Below, in pieces: positions 1-7,853 of a DNA stretch of 52,157 nt (position 1 is the first letter of the stretch; each line of letters begins with the position of its first letter). The notes under the pieces are model-generated. The model was not told where the DNA came from. It was given only the letters and a program-made list of their open reading frames with translations, and did not search any database. The DNA comes from an uncultured Paracoccaceae bacterium (GTDB lineage Bacteria > Pseudomonadota > Alphaproteobacteria > Rhodobacterales > Rhodobacteraceae), in assembly GCA_938049225.1 (NCBI GenBank), contig CALICM010000011.1, positions 1-52,157 on the forward strand, read 5' to 3'. The position numbers were made by a program, and so were the translations under genes.

Positions 1-1100
1 AGGCCCAACCAAGGCGCGAAAACATCCATGCGGCTGTAGTCGCAAACGAGAAACAGCGTGGTTTTTTCGCGCTTAAGGTCGGAGAAGCGGAAGTCACAAT
101 GCGCCATCGACGGGGCAAGTCGTCCGCTGGGGCCGAAGGCAACGAGCGCCTGCACAGCCCCTTCGCGGAAAGATTCGAAGTGCTTGGGATTATCACTCCA
201 GACGCTGGCGATGTTGACCGCCAGGTTCGACAGTTCACCGCCAAGCGCATCGCTGACACGCGCCTCGAAGAGCAGACGTTCCAATTCGTCGTTATCGCCG
301 AGAACAGCAAAGGCGCGCGGCAAATTAGCTTCCGTTTCGTCCCGCAGGGTACACAGCGCCACAACGACGAAAACAATTAGCTTGCGGGTGCCATTCGGCC
401 AGAACGGATCACGGTCCCCGCCGGGCGGAGTGGATACCAATTGGAAGGCCAGCGACCAGGCATCGGCAATGGCATCTTCCGGCGCATTCGCCAGATCATC
501 CAGAATGATTTGGAGCGGATTGTAAGCCGCATTGCCAAGCTCGAACTTGTGCGCTGGATTGAGGATGATGACGCGCTGGCCGTGGCGTTCTTCGATCAAG
601 TGGGCGGTTTGCGCGGCCAACTCACCTTTCATATCAGGCACAATCCGACTTGTGCCGATATCATGGCAGAGCGCTGCCATCACAAACCCGGTCGTCTTGC
701 CCTTACGCGCCGGTGAACACAACAGACCATGCACCGCATTGGGTATGAAGAGCGGCTGGCCTTCCATAATGCCAAGAAACAGCCCTTTGGTTTTTGCCAG
801 ACCGGCTTTGCGCGCTCGCCTCTTCGTCAACCAGTTGGCCGAAGCATCGCCACGCCTTGGCCGTAGCGCGCGGAAAATCCGCCCAAGCTTCACGGCGAGT
901 GCGACCAGACCGGCTCCAACACCAGCAACGCTGAGTGTGAAGATCAGCGCCCCGCCGCCCCAGGCATAAAGCCACCATTCCGGGCCAGGAGCGCCGGGCT
1001 GAACAAAAGGCCAGGTATTGTGCAGGCCGTATCCGAGCGCGGCCATCACGAGCAGCTTCTGGAGCGGTCCCGCGCTTGGCTTTTGGGGCGCGTCATTCAT
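1..1100 (-). CDS. Type IV coupling protein, VirD4/TraG family (3' end beyond window)
   Basis: Inner-membrane ATPase that links the relaxase-DNA complex to a type IV secretion channel during conjugation. About 366 codons are visible from the ATG at 1098-1100; the C-terminal part, including Walker B, lies outside the window. Two hydrophobic segments (about residues 13-33 and 43-70) precede a P-loop, SPARKGKTT at residues 129-137, followed by VPDMKGE at about 154-160, which matches the VxDxKGE signature of VirD4/TraG proteins. The start overlaps the stop of the upstream 196-residue gene as ATGA, so the two are probably translationally coupled. With the relaxase and MobC-like protein at 12.7-14.4 kb it marks the region as a transfer element. 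Family assignment is firm; which VirB system it serves cannot be seen. Confidence 0.9.
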   Translation of the reverse strand, partial: MNDAPQKPSAGPLQKLLVMAALGYGLHNTWPFVQPGAPGPEWWLYAWGGGALIFTLSVAGVGAGLVALAVKLGRIFRALRPRRGDASANWLTKRRARKAGLAKTKGLFLGIMEGQPLFIPNAVHGLLCSPARKGKTTGFVMAALCHDIGTSRIVPDMKGELAAQTAHLIEERHGQRVIILNPAHKFELGNAAYNPLQIILDDLANAPEDAIADAWSLAFQLVSTPPGGDRDPFWPNGTRKLIVFVVVALCTLRDETEANLPRAFAVLGDNDELERLLFEARVSDALGGELSNLAVNIASVWSDNPKHFESFREGAVQALVAFGPSGRLAPSMAHCDFRFSDLKREKTTLFLVCDYSRMDVFAPWLG

Positions 1101-1687
1101 CGCGTGCCCTCCGGGAACCGGCAGGCGGACTTGGCCTCTTCAAGCTGCGCGCGCGTCAGATCGGCATCATGCAGTTGGGCCTGACTAACACGAGACCAGC
1201 GAATGAGCTGGCCCGCAGAGCGCTTGCCGAGAGTGATCTTGCGCGGCAGGCCTTGAACGGTGCGGTCCAAGTAGCACCATGCCTCGGACCAGACTTCGGG
1301 CTGCAAAACAGACGCAAAGCGCACACCTGTCTGGATCGTGCCGACCGAAAGCTTCACGGTCTGGAACTGGCTGTAATTCTCAACGCGATTGTTCAGCGCC
1401 TCCAACTCCGCCTCACGCGCAGCGTGCTCCGCCGCTGTGCGAGCAAAGGCGTCTCGCTCCGCTTCGAGCCCTTGCCTTTCTTCATCGAGCGCAGCGAGTT
1501 GTTCGGCGATGCAAGGACTGTCTGCGTCCGGGACCCCGACGATACAGCGCAGCTCTTCACCAATCGTTTTGATGCCGGGCACTTGTTTGGAGGCTAGAGA
1601 CAGAACCAGCACGATGATCCCGGTAGAAAAGGCCGCCACCATGACAAAACCGATAGCGGTGCCGACCATGCGTTTGATCGTGGTCAT
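1097..1687 (-). CDS. Membrane-anchored coiled-coil protein of the transfer element, unknown function
   Basis: This 196-residue protein has one N-terminal membrane segment (about residues 9-32) and a charged, Glu/Ala/Arg-rich stretch (about 62-105) that should form a coiled coil, giving a single-pass protein with most of its mass outside the cytoplasm. I do not recognise a family. It overlaps the preceding membrane-protein gene by 4 nt (ATGA) and the coupling-protein gene by 4 nt, so the three are one transcription and translation unit. The context suggests an accessory role at the coupling complex, but that is inference from position only. Confidence 0.7.
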   Translation of the reverse strand: MTTIKRMVGTAIGFVMVAAFSTGIIVLVLSLASKQVPGIKTIGEELRCIVGVPDADSPCIAEQLAALDEERQGLEAERDAFARTAAEHAAREAELEALNNRVENYSQFQTVKLSVGTIQTGVRFASVLQPEVWSEAWCYLDRTVQGLPRKITLGKRSAGQLIRWSRVSQAQLHDADLTRAQLEEAKSACRFPEGTR

Positions 1688-2847
1688 TGGATTTTCCCTT
1701 TGGAGATGGGAGCTTTCTGCGCGCGCGCTTTGATCGCAGCGGCCCAGAAAAGCAGCGTGGACAGCGGGGCAAAGAGATCGATGACCAGCGCAATGGCAAA
1801 CTGCGGCAGGTGGAGCTTCCAGTGCTCCAACACCACGATCTGGGCGGGTTTCAGCGTAGCCCGGCCCGCACCGGGCATCGGTAGCGCTTCAATCTCATCG
1901 ATCAAAACGGAAATTGCCGTGCCGGACGAGTGTTCCTCCTGGACAATGGCGGCAACGGCTCGCGATTGGGCTTGGCCGAGCGCGCTGCTGGCGTCTTTCA
2001 ACTCGGCCACCGATCCGGCCATCGCGCTGGACGCCGCACGCAGACCTCTGGTGCGGTCAGCGTTCTGCAGCTCTTGCAGCAACGCATCCATCTGCCTCGC
2101 GAGGCCGAGGAATTCCAACTCGCGCGCGCCGATAGATTTGTCACGGTCATAGATGATCTGATCGAGTTGGGCCGACAGAGCCGAGATGTCACGGCTGCGC
2201 ACAGCATTGGCCGCAATCGTCTCTTCCAGAGTGCGCGCAATTTCGGTTTTGCCCGCGCAAAAGCCGAGCAGATATCCAGTGACGATGCCCTTGCCGCGTG
2301 CGCCCGTGATCGCACCGGTTTGCAACTCTTGCTCATAGCGTGCGCAAGCGCTTTCGGCTTGCGGGCCGATCACCAGCAGCGCATCACTCATTGCCGCTGC
2401 GCGCGGTGCCAACAGATTGGCTTTGGCGGCATACTCATCGGCTTGGCGCTGAAGTTCCAGTCCCCGCGCCGAATCCTGCGAAATGCCGATGAAGCTGGTA
2501 TAGGTGCTCGATAGCGCCAGCATGATCATTAGCACTGCGACGACGACAACGCCGATGCCGCGCGCCTGATAGGTGGCGTAGCGCGGGATCAGGCGCATTG
2601 CGTAGTGCCATAGCGCATATTGTGCGCCCATGGCTGAGGCCGTAACCAGCAGCGCGATCTGGCGCGTGGTCTCGCTAGCCCCGCTGATCCAATCCGCCAT
2701 CGCCAGCACGCCCGCATTGCTAGTCCACCAAGAGCAGACCAGAAAGCCGAGCAGCAGGAGCGGCTGATAGTAGAATTGATAGATGGCGCTGAACCGCTGC
2801 GCCTCATCATCAGGCGAGCTCGACAATGGGATCGGTTGGTGTTTCAT
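1684..2847 (-). CDS. Polytopic membrane protein with large extramembrane helical domain, unknown function
   Basis: A 387-residue protein if started at the ATG at 2845-2847, which has an AGGAAAGG sequence upstream; the frame is open further upstream without a better site. Predicted layout: three membrane segments near residues 28-45, 61-82 and 97-115, a long Ala/Glu/Gln-rich helical region (about 120-340), and a final membrane segment at about 349-371. This resembles a scaffold or sensor with a large periplasmic or cytoplasmic helical insert. No enzymatic motif is visible. It is the first gene of a tightly overlapping trio ending in the VirD4-type coupling protein, so it may belong to the transfer apparatus. 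I do not recognise a named family. Confidence 0.7.
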   Translation of the reverse strand: MKHQPIPLSSSPDDEAQRFSAIYQFYYQPLLLLGFLVCSWWTSNAGVLAMADWISGASETTRQIALLVTASAMGAQYALWHYAMRLIPRYATYQARGIGVVVVAVLMIMLALSSTYTSFIGISQDSARGLELQRQADEYAAKANLLAPRAAAMSDALLVIGPQAESACARYEQELQTGAITGARGKGIVTGYLLGFCAGKTEIARTLEETIAANAVRSRDISALSAQLDQIIYDRDKSIGARELEFLGLARQMDALLQELQNADRTRGLRAASSAMAGSVAELKDASSALGQAQSRAVAAIVQEEHSSGTAISVLIDEIEALPMPGAGRATLKPAQIVVLEHWKLHLPQFAIALVIDLFAPLSTLLFWAAAIKARAQKAPISKGKIQ

Positions 2848-3077
2848 GATAGCAGGCAAGCCTTTCCTATGCGCCGGGAATGCAGGTTTCCGGCGGCGTG
2901 CTACGGTCTCGGTTTTCGGAGGCCGCAGGACGCGCGGCTCTAGGCGATTGATACGCCTTACAGTCTTAACTGCCAAATCGCAGCGCCGGGAATTCACAAG
3001 ATAAAGGCCGCTTGAAATCGGCCAAAACATTGCATTTATTGAGAGATGTCTGTCGCAGTTCGAGGCCTTCGCCCGTA
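2848..3077. promoter_or_regulatory. Divergent intergenic region, presumed promoters
   Basis: About 230 bases separate the leftward transfer-operon genes from the rightward HTH gene, so promoters for both should lie here. No convincing -10/-35 pair or operator palindrome was identified by eye. Confidence 0.35.
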
Positions 3078-3662
3078 ATGCCCAAACCGATCCTCAGCTC
3101 CCGCTCGCGCATCCCAGCGGCCAAGGCTGATAAACTCCTCAAGTGCTATGCCGAGCGGCTGGACCCCGCCAAGACGGCCAAACGCGCCAGACTATCCATC
3201 AACACCGTCTACGGCCAATACGCCCGTATCCGCTGGCGCTTGATCGAAGTCGGCTACTACCGCGATGCGGCATTTTCGAAAGATGAGGACGGGCTGTCAG
3301 AAGAAGCCAAAGCTATGCTCCGACAGCGGCGCGGCCTAGAAGACGGCGACATCTACGCCCACGCCGCCGAGATCATCGAATGGCTGGAAGAATGGCCACC
3401 AGGCACCGTCCTGCGCCAACTTCGCAAGATCTTCGAACTCACTGGGCCAATCGACAAGCCGCTCAGCCTCTCAAAGTCCCTAGCCGCCGTTGTCAGCGCC
3501 TACGTCCACTATGCCCGCGCAAAACTCATTCAAGAAAGGTTAAAACAGACCACTGACGACTACGACATTCACGAAATAGTAACGCAAGAAAGTGAGCTAG
3601 AAATTGAGCGATACTGGAAGTACTATCGTTCGCGAGCAATGCATCTAAAGCGTTCGAAGTAG
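3078..3662 (+). CDS. HTH-containing hypothetical protein
   Basis: A 194-residue protein from ATG 3078; an in-frame TTG at 3012 would add 22 residues. Residues about 15-50 form a helix-turn-helix-like segment (LSINTVYGQYARIRWRL in its second half) reminiscent of the N-terminal DNA-binding part of some transposases and plasmid regulators, but no catalytic domain follows. The C-terminal half is helical and basic. It is transcribed away from the transfer genes and sits between them and the membrane-protein cassette. A DNA-binding role is inferred from the HTH only. Confidence 0.6.
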   Translation: MPKPILSSRSRIPAAKADKLLKCYAERLDPAKTAKRARLSINTVYGQYARIRWRLIEVGYYRDAAFSKDEDGLSEEAKAMLRQRRGLEDGDIYAHAAEIIEWLEEWPPGTVLRQLRKIFELTGPIDKPLSLSKSLAAVVSAYVHYARAKLIQERLKQTTDDYDIHEIVTQESELEIERYWKYYRSRAMHLKRSK

Positions 3663-3701
3663 TTTGCTTGTCTTTGCCAAAGAGTCTTGGCTCCGCAACC
3701 G

Positions 3702-4832
3702 TTATTGCTTTTCAAAGAAACCATCGCGCACAAACTCAATCAGCAGCAGTGCCATCGCAGCAAGCGTTGCCACAAATCCATACTGATCCCAAACGGTCAT
3801 ATGTGTGAAAGGATTGCTTAACTGTATGAGACTGTTTTGAAAGCAAATCTCACCGGAACAGCCTCTTGCTTCAAAGATCAGCAGAAGCAGTGCACTCAAG
3901 CCCACCATGACCGCTGGTCGAAGCGACGTAATTCCGTGAAGAGCCGCGAGTTTGAACTTTTTCGACTTTAAACTGTTCTCTCCAATTTGCCTTACAACGA
4001 TTCCAAAAAGAATAAAAAGGCATGAGATCACGATTAGTACACCCAGTTCTAGTGGGGTCACGCTTTCCGCCTTTGCAGTCAAGTAAAACTGTCCGGATAG
4101 AAGAGTTAGCATCGCAAAAATGCAACCGATACCGTTCGCTTGTGCCAATGCAATGTTGAGGCGCAGGTTCGAGATATCGTCGTCCTCTCGCAGTCCCAGT
4201 GTAGGGACCGACAAAGCTTCGTCTTCGCGCACACCGATCGTGAAATAGTCCTTTAAGCACTCAAGAAGCATTGCTAAAAAAATGAGTATTGCGGGTGCGC
4301 TTATCAAAGCTGCTTTCAACGTAGCCGCCAAGTCATTCAAAGTAGCTTCATCGGGCAATGAAAATAGTCCTGCCGCAGCAACTAAGCATGCCGCCGCGCC
4401 AAAGCGCGGTAAGACCCATGTTTTTTGGTCACCGACCCTCTTCTGATTTTGCTTTACCATCGCTGCCAATAAAGGCGAGAATACAATGGCCAGCGACAGA
4501 ATGCTCAGAACCACACCTGGGTTTTGGGGGATCATCGAAAATCCGATCCAGAAGGACCAATGATACGCTGAGAGTGCAACCGCAATCATAACGCTGTATG
4601 GCAGTAGTGCTGCGAACTCATTCCCGAAAGCGTGAGCAAGGATTGGCTTGCGTTCCCGTCCTTCCCCCGCGAAGTAAAACGCGTTGGCCAAAGCTGGCAC
4701 AATCATGCTCAGAACGACTAACAATTCTGGGGGCGTTCTAGTAGCAAGCGTCATGTAAATTATGTACGCTACTACATTAAATATGATAATCAGTGCGCAA
4801 ACAAAGAATGCGCTTGAATGACGCTGATCCAC
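3702..4832 (-). CDS. Polytopic inner-membrane protein (about 10 TM), unknown function
   Basis: A 376-residue, strongly hydrophobic protein starting at GTG 4830-4832. About ten membrane segments can be drawn, beginning at residues 8-28 and ending just before the short basic tail. The central loop at about 195-225 is acidic and polar. The layout resembles a transporter or exporter, but no signature (EamA, MFS, LysE) is clear. GC content looks lower than in the chromosomal genes to the right, as expected for element cargo. It lies 42 bases downstream of a 61-residue ORF and behind a divergently transcribed Lrp-like regulator, suggesting a regulated peptide/membrane-protein unit. Confidence 0.65.
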   Translation of the reverse strand: MDQRHSSAFFVCALIIIFNVVAYIIYMTLATRTPPELLVVLSMIVPALANAFYFAGEGRERKPILAHAFGNEFAALLPYSVMIAVALSAYHWSFWIGFSMIPQNPGVVLSILSLAIVFSPLLAAMVKQNQKRVGDQKTWVLPRFGAAACLVAAAGLFSLPDEATLNDLAATLKAALISAPAILIFLAMLLECLKDYFTIGVREDEALSVPTLGLREDDDISNLRLNIALAQANGIGCIFAMLTLLSGQFYLTAKAESVTPLELGVLIVISCLFILFGIVVRQIGENSLKSKKFKLAALHGITSLRPAVMVGLSALLLLIFEARGCSGEICFQNSLIQLSNPFTHMTVWDQYGFVATLAAMALLLIEFVRDGFFEKQ

Positions 4833-4874
4833 GATGAACCACTACAACTTATTTTCAATGAGACTTCGGTGGAC

Positions 4875-5060
4875 CTACTTGGCGAAAGGGTGAAGAATAA
4901 CCGACTTCCAGTAGGAAAGCGCATTTTGTACTTCGGGCTTGCCAACAGGACCCATGCCGAACGAAAGACTGAGCGGGTCAACCGGACCAGTTGCGCGCGA
5001 CTTGTCAGAATTGGACGTGGCGGCGTCCTTGAAGTGGTCACTGGTGGGTTGTTCTGTCAT
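4875..5060 (-). CDS. Small hypothetical protein (61 aa)
   Basis: The ATG at 5058-5060 gives a 61-residue hydrophilic protein; an AGGGCG stretch lies upstream. The N-terminal half is rich in Ser, Thr, Asp and Lys, and the C-terminal half contains Gly/Pro (FGMGPVGKPEV) and aromatic residues. There is no signal peptide or membrane segment. It precedes the polytopic membrane protein by 42 bases on the same strand and is divergent from the winged-helix regulator. Length and context allow a peptide substrate, an immunity factor or a small regulator; nothing in the sequence decides between these. Confidence 0.5.
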   Translation of the reverse strand: MTEQPTSDHFKDAATSNSDKSRATGPVDPLSLSFGMGPVGKPEVQNALSYWKSVILHPFAK

Positions 5061-5155
5061 AATGCTTTTCGCCCTGGGTTCTCTAAGTTGACATAATCCT
5101 TCTAGGGTACATAACAAGCTTATACAATACATAAACGGAGCCGTCGGGGCAAGCT
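5061..5155. promoter_or_regulatory. Divergent promoter region of peptide/membrane cassette and Lrp-like regulator
   Basis: Ninety-five AT-richer bases between two divergent starts. A local regulator normally controls such a region, but no operator sequence could be fixed by eye. Confidence 0.35.
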
Positions 5156-5632
5156 TTGAACCAAGAAACGAACGAAAATGACCAAGAAACGCCGCTAGAC
5201 GAACAGATATTACGTCTTTTGGTCGAGCAACCATGTCGCACTAAAGCCGACTTGCAGCGCGAACTCGGACACAGCAATCCAAAGCGCGTAACGGCCAGTC
5301 TCAAGCGCTTGATATTAAAGGGCTTTATTCTTCCTGAAGGCTTCTATCCGAAGCAGGTGCTTGGTGAGCACGTTCCGTCGAAGCTTCCTACTGGCTTTGT
5401 CGTTATTCAAGTTCCAGCTTCAGCGCAGCTGCGCCAAGAAACTGTCGGAGTGCTCAAACGGTATCTTTCCATCGGTAATTGGCGGTTGCTGTCTGGCGAG
5501 CAAAGCGAAGTCCAAGGCGACTTCGCGATGATACTCTCCGTACTTCCGGACAGTCCAGAACTAGCCCGGTTTTATACAGATCTTTTGGCTTTTGATAAAG
5601 TATCGATGCATACCTACTGGATGATTGGATGA
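5156..5632 (+). CDS. Lrp/AsnC-like winged-helix transcriptional regulator
   Basis: A 158-residue protein starting at TTG 5156, the only in-frame start near the divergent promoter; GGGG lies a few bases upstream. Residues about 14-58 form a winged helix (DEQILRLLVEQP, then a recognition helix around KRVTASLKRL). The C-terminal part (about 122-158) has the alternating pattern of the Lrp ligand-binding RAM domain (GDFAMILSVLPD, then a final strand VSMHTYWMIG). Lrp-family proteins bind small effectors, often amino acids. It is divergent from the 61-residue ORF and membrane protein and probably controls them and itself. Confidence 0.65.
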   Translation: MNQETNENDQETPLDEQILRLLVEQPCRTKADLQRELGHSNPKRVTASLKRLILKGFILPEGFYPKQVLGEHVPSKLPTGFVVIQVPASAQLRQETVGVLKRYLSIGNWRLLSGEQSEVQGDFAMILSVLPDSPELARFYTDLLAFDKVSMHTYWMIG

Positions 5633-6098
5633 GAGATATGACTAAGGCAGGGCCTTCAACAAAGCAAAACGATTCCCGATCGAATTTATTCGTGTAGTGC
5701 GGCTCCCCAGAGATAATTTTTGCAGATAAATTCACTGCTTAGAACATATGGAACATATGCAAGATGTGCGTTGTAGTACAACGCTATCTTGGCAGGGGAG
5801 ACGCTGCGCTCTCCCCGTGCACCCCTCAAGCCGTGCCCTTCCTTCTGCATCGAGCATCATCAGGCCATAAGACCGTATCGCCGGTCAAGCACTCGCGGGG
5901 AGCCTTCGGCGCTCCCCTGCACCCCATCGAGCCAAGGGGCTATCGCGCCCACCTGACAACCAACTCGTTGGACTTGGAGACCTACCTCTCCACCAACACC
6001 GAACCATGCAAAACCTGACGCCAGATTTATCAGCGCCACTTCATGGAGACGACTTCATCGAGACCAACCCTGCGCGGATTGGATACGCTTTAAAAGAA
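5633..6098. other. Gene-free stretch with two strong hairpins
   Basis: No convincing gene is seen in these 466 bases. Two GC-rich hairpins stand out: GGGGAGA (5795-5801) pairs with TCTCCCC (5810-5816), and GGGGAGC (5897-5903) pairs with GCTCCCC (5911-5917). Each is followed by the phrase (G)TGCACCCC. A short frame at 5764-6018 spans them but has no ribosome-binding site and unusual composition, so I do not call it. A comparable GC-rich, hairpin-bearing stretch lies before ardA. Confidence 0.5.
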
Positions 6099-7844
6099 TC
6101 ATTGGTTACTCTGCCGACGCCACGAGCGAACCGCGTTTGCGGTATCTGCGACCGGTTCCGCATCACGCCAACGATTCCAAAAATCGACCGTCGCACTGTT
6201 TGGCTTGAAGCGCGGCTCCGAGACGACAACACGCGTCGGGAGTAGACTTGCATCGCCAACCACCAGCGCTTCGCCGATGTCGAGGACCGGTAATAGATCA
6301 CCAAAGCCGCCGAGACTGTCAGGCAACAATCGTTTGATAACCGACTGGTCGTCACCGTTTGTCAGCCTCATGGCGATAACGTTGTTGCATTGGCTGAGAA
6401 CGGTGCGGTTGACCTCGGAAGGCCTCTGACTGATCACCACCAGCCCAACCCCATACTTCCGGCCTTCTTTGGCGATCCGCTCAAAAATTCCGACTGAAAT
6501 CTCATCAGCTGATTCCGACGATGCACGCTCCGGGATATACAAATGCGCCTCGTCACAAAACAATGCGATGGGGTGACGGTTGTCCGGCGGCGTCCACTGG
6601 CTCACCGTGAATATCAGACGAGCGATCAAGCTGACCATAAGCGGCAGGATGTCGGACGGCACTTCCGAGAAATTGATGACTTTGATCCCGCCCTTGCCAT
6701 CGTCCTGCGATCCGCGCCCGCTGATCAGGAAATGCGTGACCTCCGACAGCCAGGCCATACCCATGCAGGCCGCTGGCGGCTGAAATATGAACCCGAGACG
6801 CCGATCATTTCGTTTGGCTTCGAAGCGGGCGATCAAGCGGCTCAGCTTGTCGAAATACGGTCCTTGTTTTTCTTTATTGTTCGCGCCGGGGACCATCTGT
6901 TCATTCAGATTCGACAGCTCCTGATAAACGGCATCAATGTTGAATGGCACCGGGCTATCGATGGTGAAGTTTGCCAGAATATCGGCATGCTGTGCCGGAT
7001 CGAGCATTGCGCGCTTTGCATCGGTGATGCAGCGCGTCATTAGCATGGCCTGGTTCGGGGCGTTCTGATCAGAACGGTCAACAAAGAGCGAAACCAATGC
7101 CTCATAACCCAAAAGCCAAAACGGAAGATGCAAAACACCATCGGCCAGTCCGCGATCCTGTCCAATGTCCCCAGGCCCAGCGATCCGAAGGTGCCGAAAC
7201 TCATTGCTATCCAGAGTCTGGTACTCACCATGGATATCGAACAAAATGACGTTGGCTTGCGGAAGTTCCGCAATCTGGTCCAGAAGCCGTGCCGTTGTAT
7301 ATGATTTACCGCTGCCCGTGCTACCGACGACGATGGCGTGACGCTGGAACAGACGGTTGCCGTTTAAGAAGGCTCTTGCATCCTCATCCAGCGCATAGCG
7401 GCCAAGATCTAGCTGCGGGCCGTCGCCGGAAACCTGCGAGATGACCTGCATGAAATCTGTCAGGCGCTGACCTTCCAGAGAAAAGCAGTCAGCATCAATC
7501 TCTGGGACAGTCTCAAGGGTACGCTTGAAGACGTTCTCTTTCAGCCCTTCCTTGTCCACGAGCGTCCCAATAAGAGCGACCCGCACAAGGTTGTTCTCCG
7601 GCAACGCAGCTTCCGGATCTTCCTCAGCCCCGTCTATAGCAGCTTCGTCGCCTGCCTTGCGCGTAATGCGAGAGACAATCCCAATCAGGTGCTGCCCGGC
7701 CTTCGAGCTTTTTATCGCCGTCAGCCGATTGACCTGAATCCGTTTAAGGAGTTCAAGTTTATCGACGCGTATCGTCACTGTGGCAGTATCGACGGCAATA
7801 ATCTTGCCAAGGCTTTCGTCATCGTTGAAATCGAGAATGCCCAT
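6099..7844 (-). CDS. herA: HerA-family ATPase of SIR2-HerA defence pair
   Basis: Hexameric FtsK/HerA-superfamily motor ATPase, 581 residues. An N-terminal beta-rich HAS-barrel-like part (about 1-110) precedes the RecA-like core with Walker A GSTGSGKS at 174-181, Walker B ending CDEAH at about 430-434 and a sensor-like SQRPSE at about 472. The gene follows the SIR2 gene after 9 bases; its ribosome-binding site (AGGAGG) overlaps the SIR2 stop codon, implying coupled translation at matched amounts. HerA proteins paired with SIR2 assemble into antiphage complexes in which NAD+ depletion aborts infection. Genomic HerA normally pairs with the NurA nuclease, which is absent here. The family and pairing are clear; antiphage activity is inferred from characterised SIR2-HerA systems. 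Confidence 0.92.
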   Translation of the reverse strand: MGILDFNDDESLGKIIAVDTATVTIRVDKLELLKRIQVNRLTAIKSSKAGQHLIGIVSRITRKAGDEAAIDGAEEDPEAALPENNLVRVALIGTLVDKEGLKENVFKRTLETVPEIDADCFSLEGQRLTDFMQVISQVSGDGPQLDLGRYALDEDARAFLNGNRLFQRHAIVVGSTGSGKSYTTARLLDQIAELPQANVILFDIHGEYQTLDSNEFRHLRIAGPGDIGQDRGLADGVLHLPFWLLGYEALVSLFVDRSDQNAPNQAMLMTRCITDAKRAMLDPAQHADILANFTIDSPVPFNIDAVYQELSNLNEQMVPGANNKEKQGPYFDKLSRLIARFEAKRNDRRLGFIFQPPAACMGMAWLSEVTHFLISGRGSQDDGKGGIKVINFSEVPSDILPLMVSLIARLIFTVSQWTPPDNRHPIALFCDEAHLYIPERASSESADEISVGIFERIAKEGRKYGVGLVVISQRPSEVNRTVLSQCNNVIAMRLTNGDDQSVIKRLLPDSLGGFGDLLPVLDIGEALVVGDASLLPTRVVVSEPRFKPNSATVDFWNRWRDAEPVADTANAVRSWRRQSNQ

Positions 7845-7853
7845 CTTTTCCTC

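Noticed and set aside
5764-6018. Plus-strand frame of 84 codons over the twin hairpins
   Set aside because: No ribosome-binding site, sequence dominated by hairpin arms and no recognisable protein pattern.
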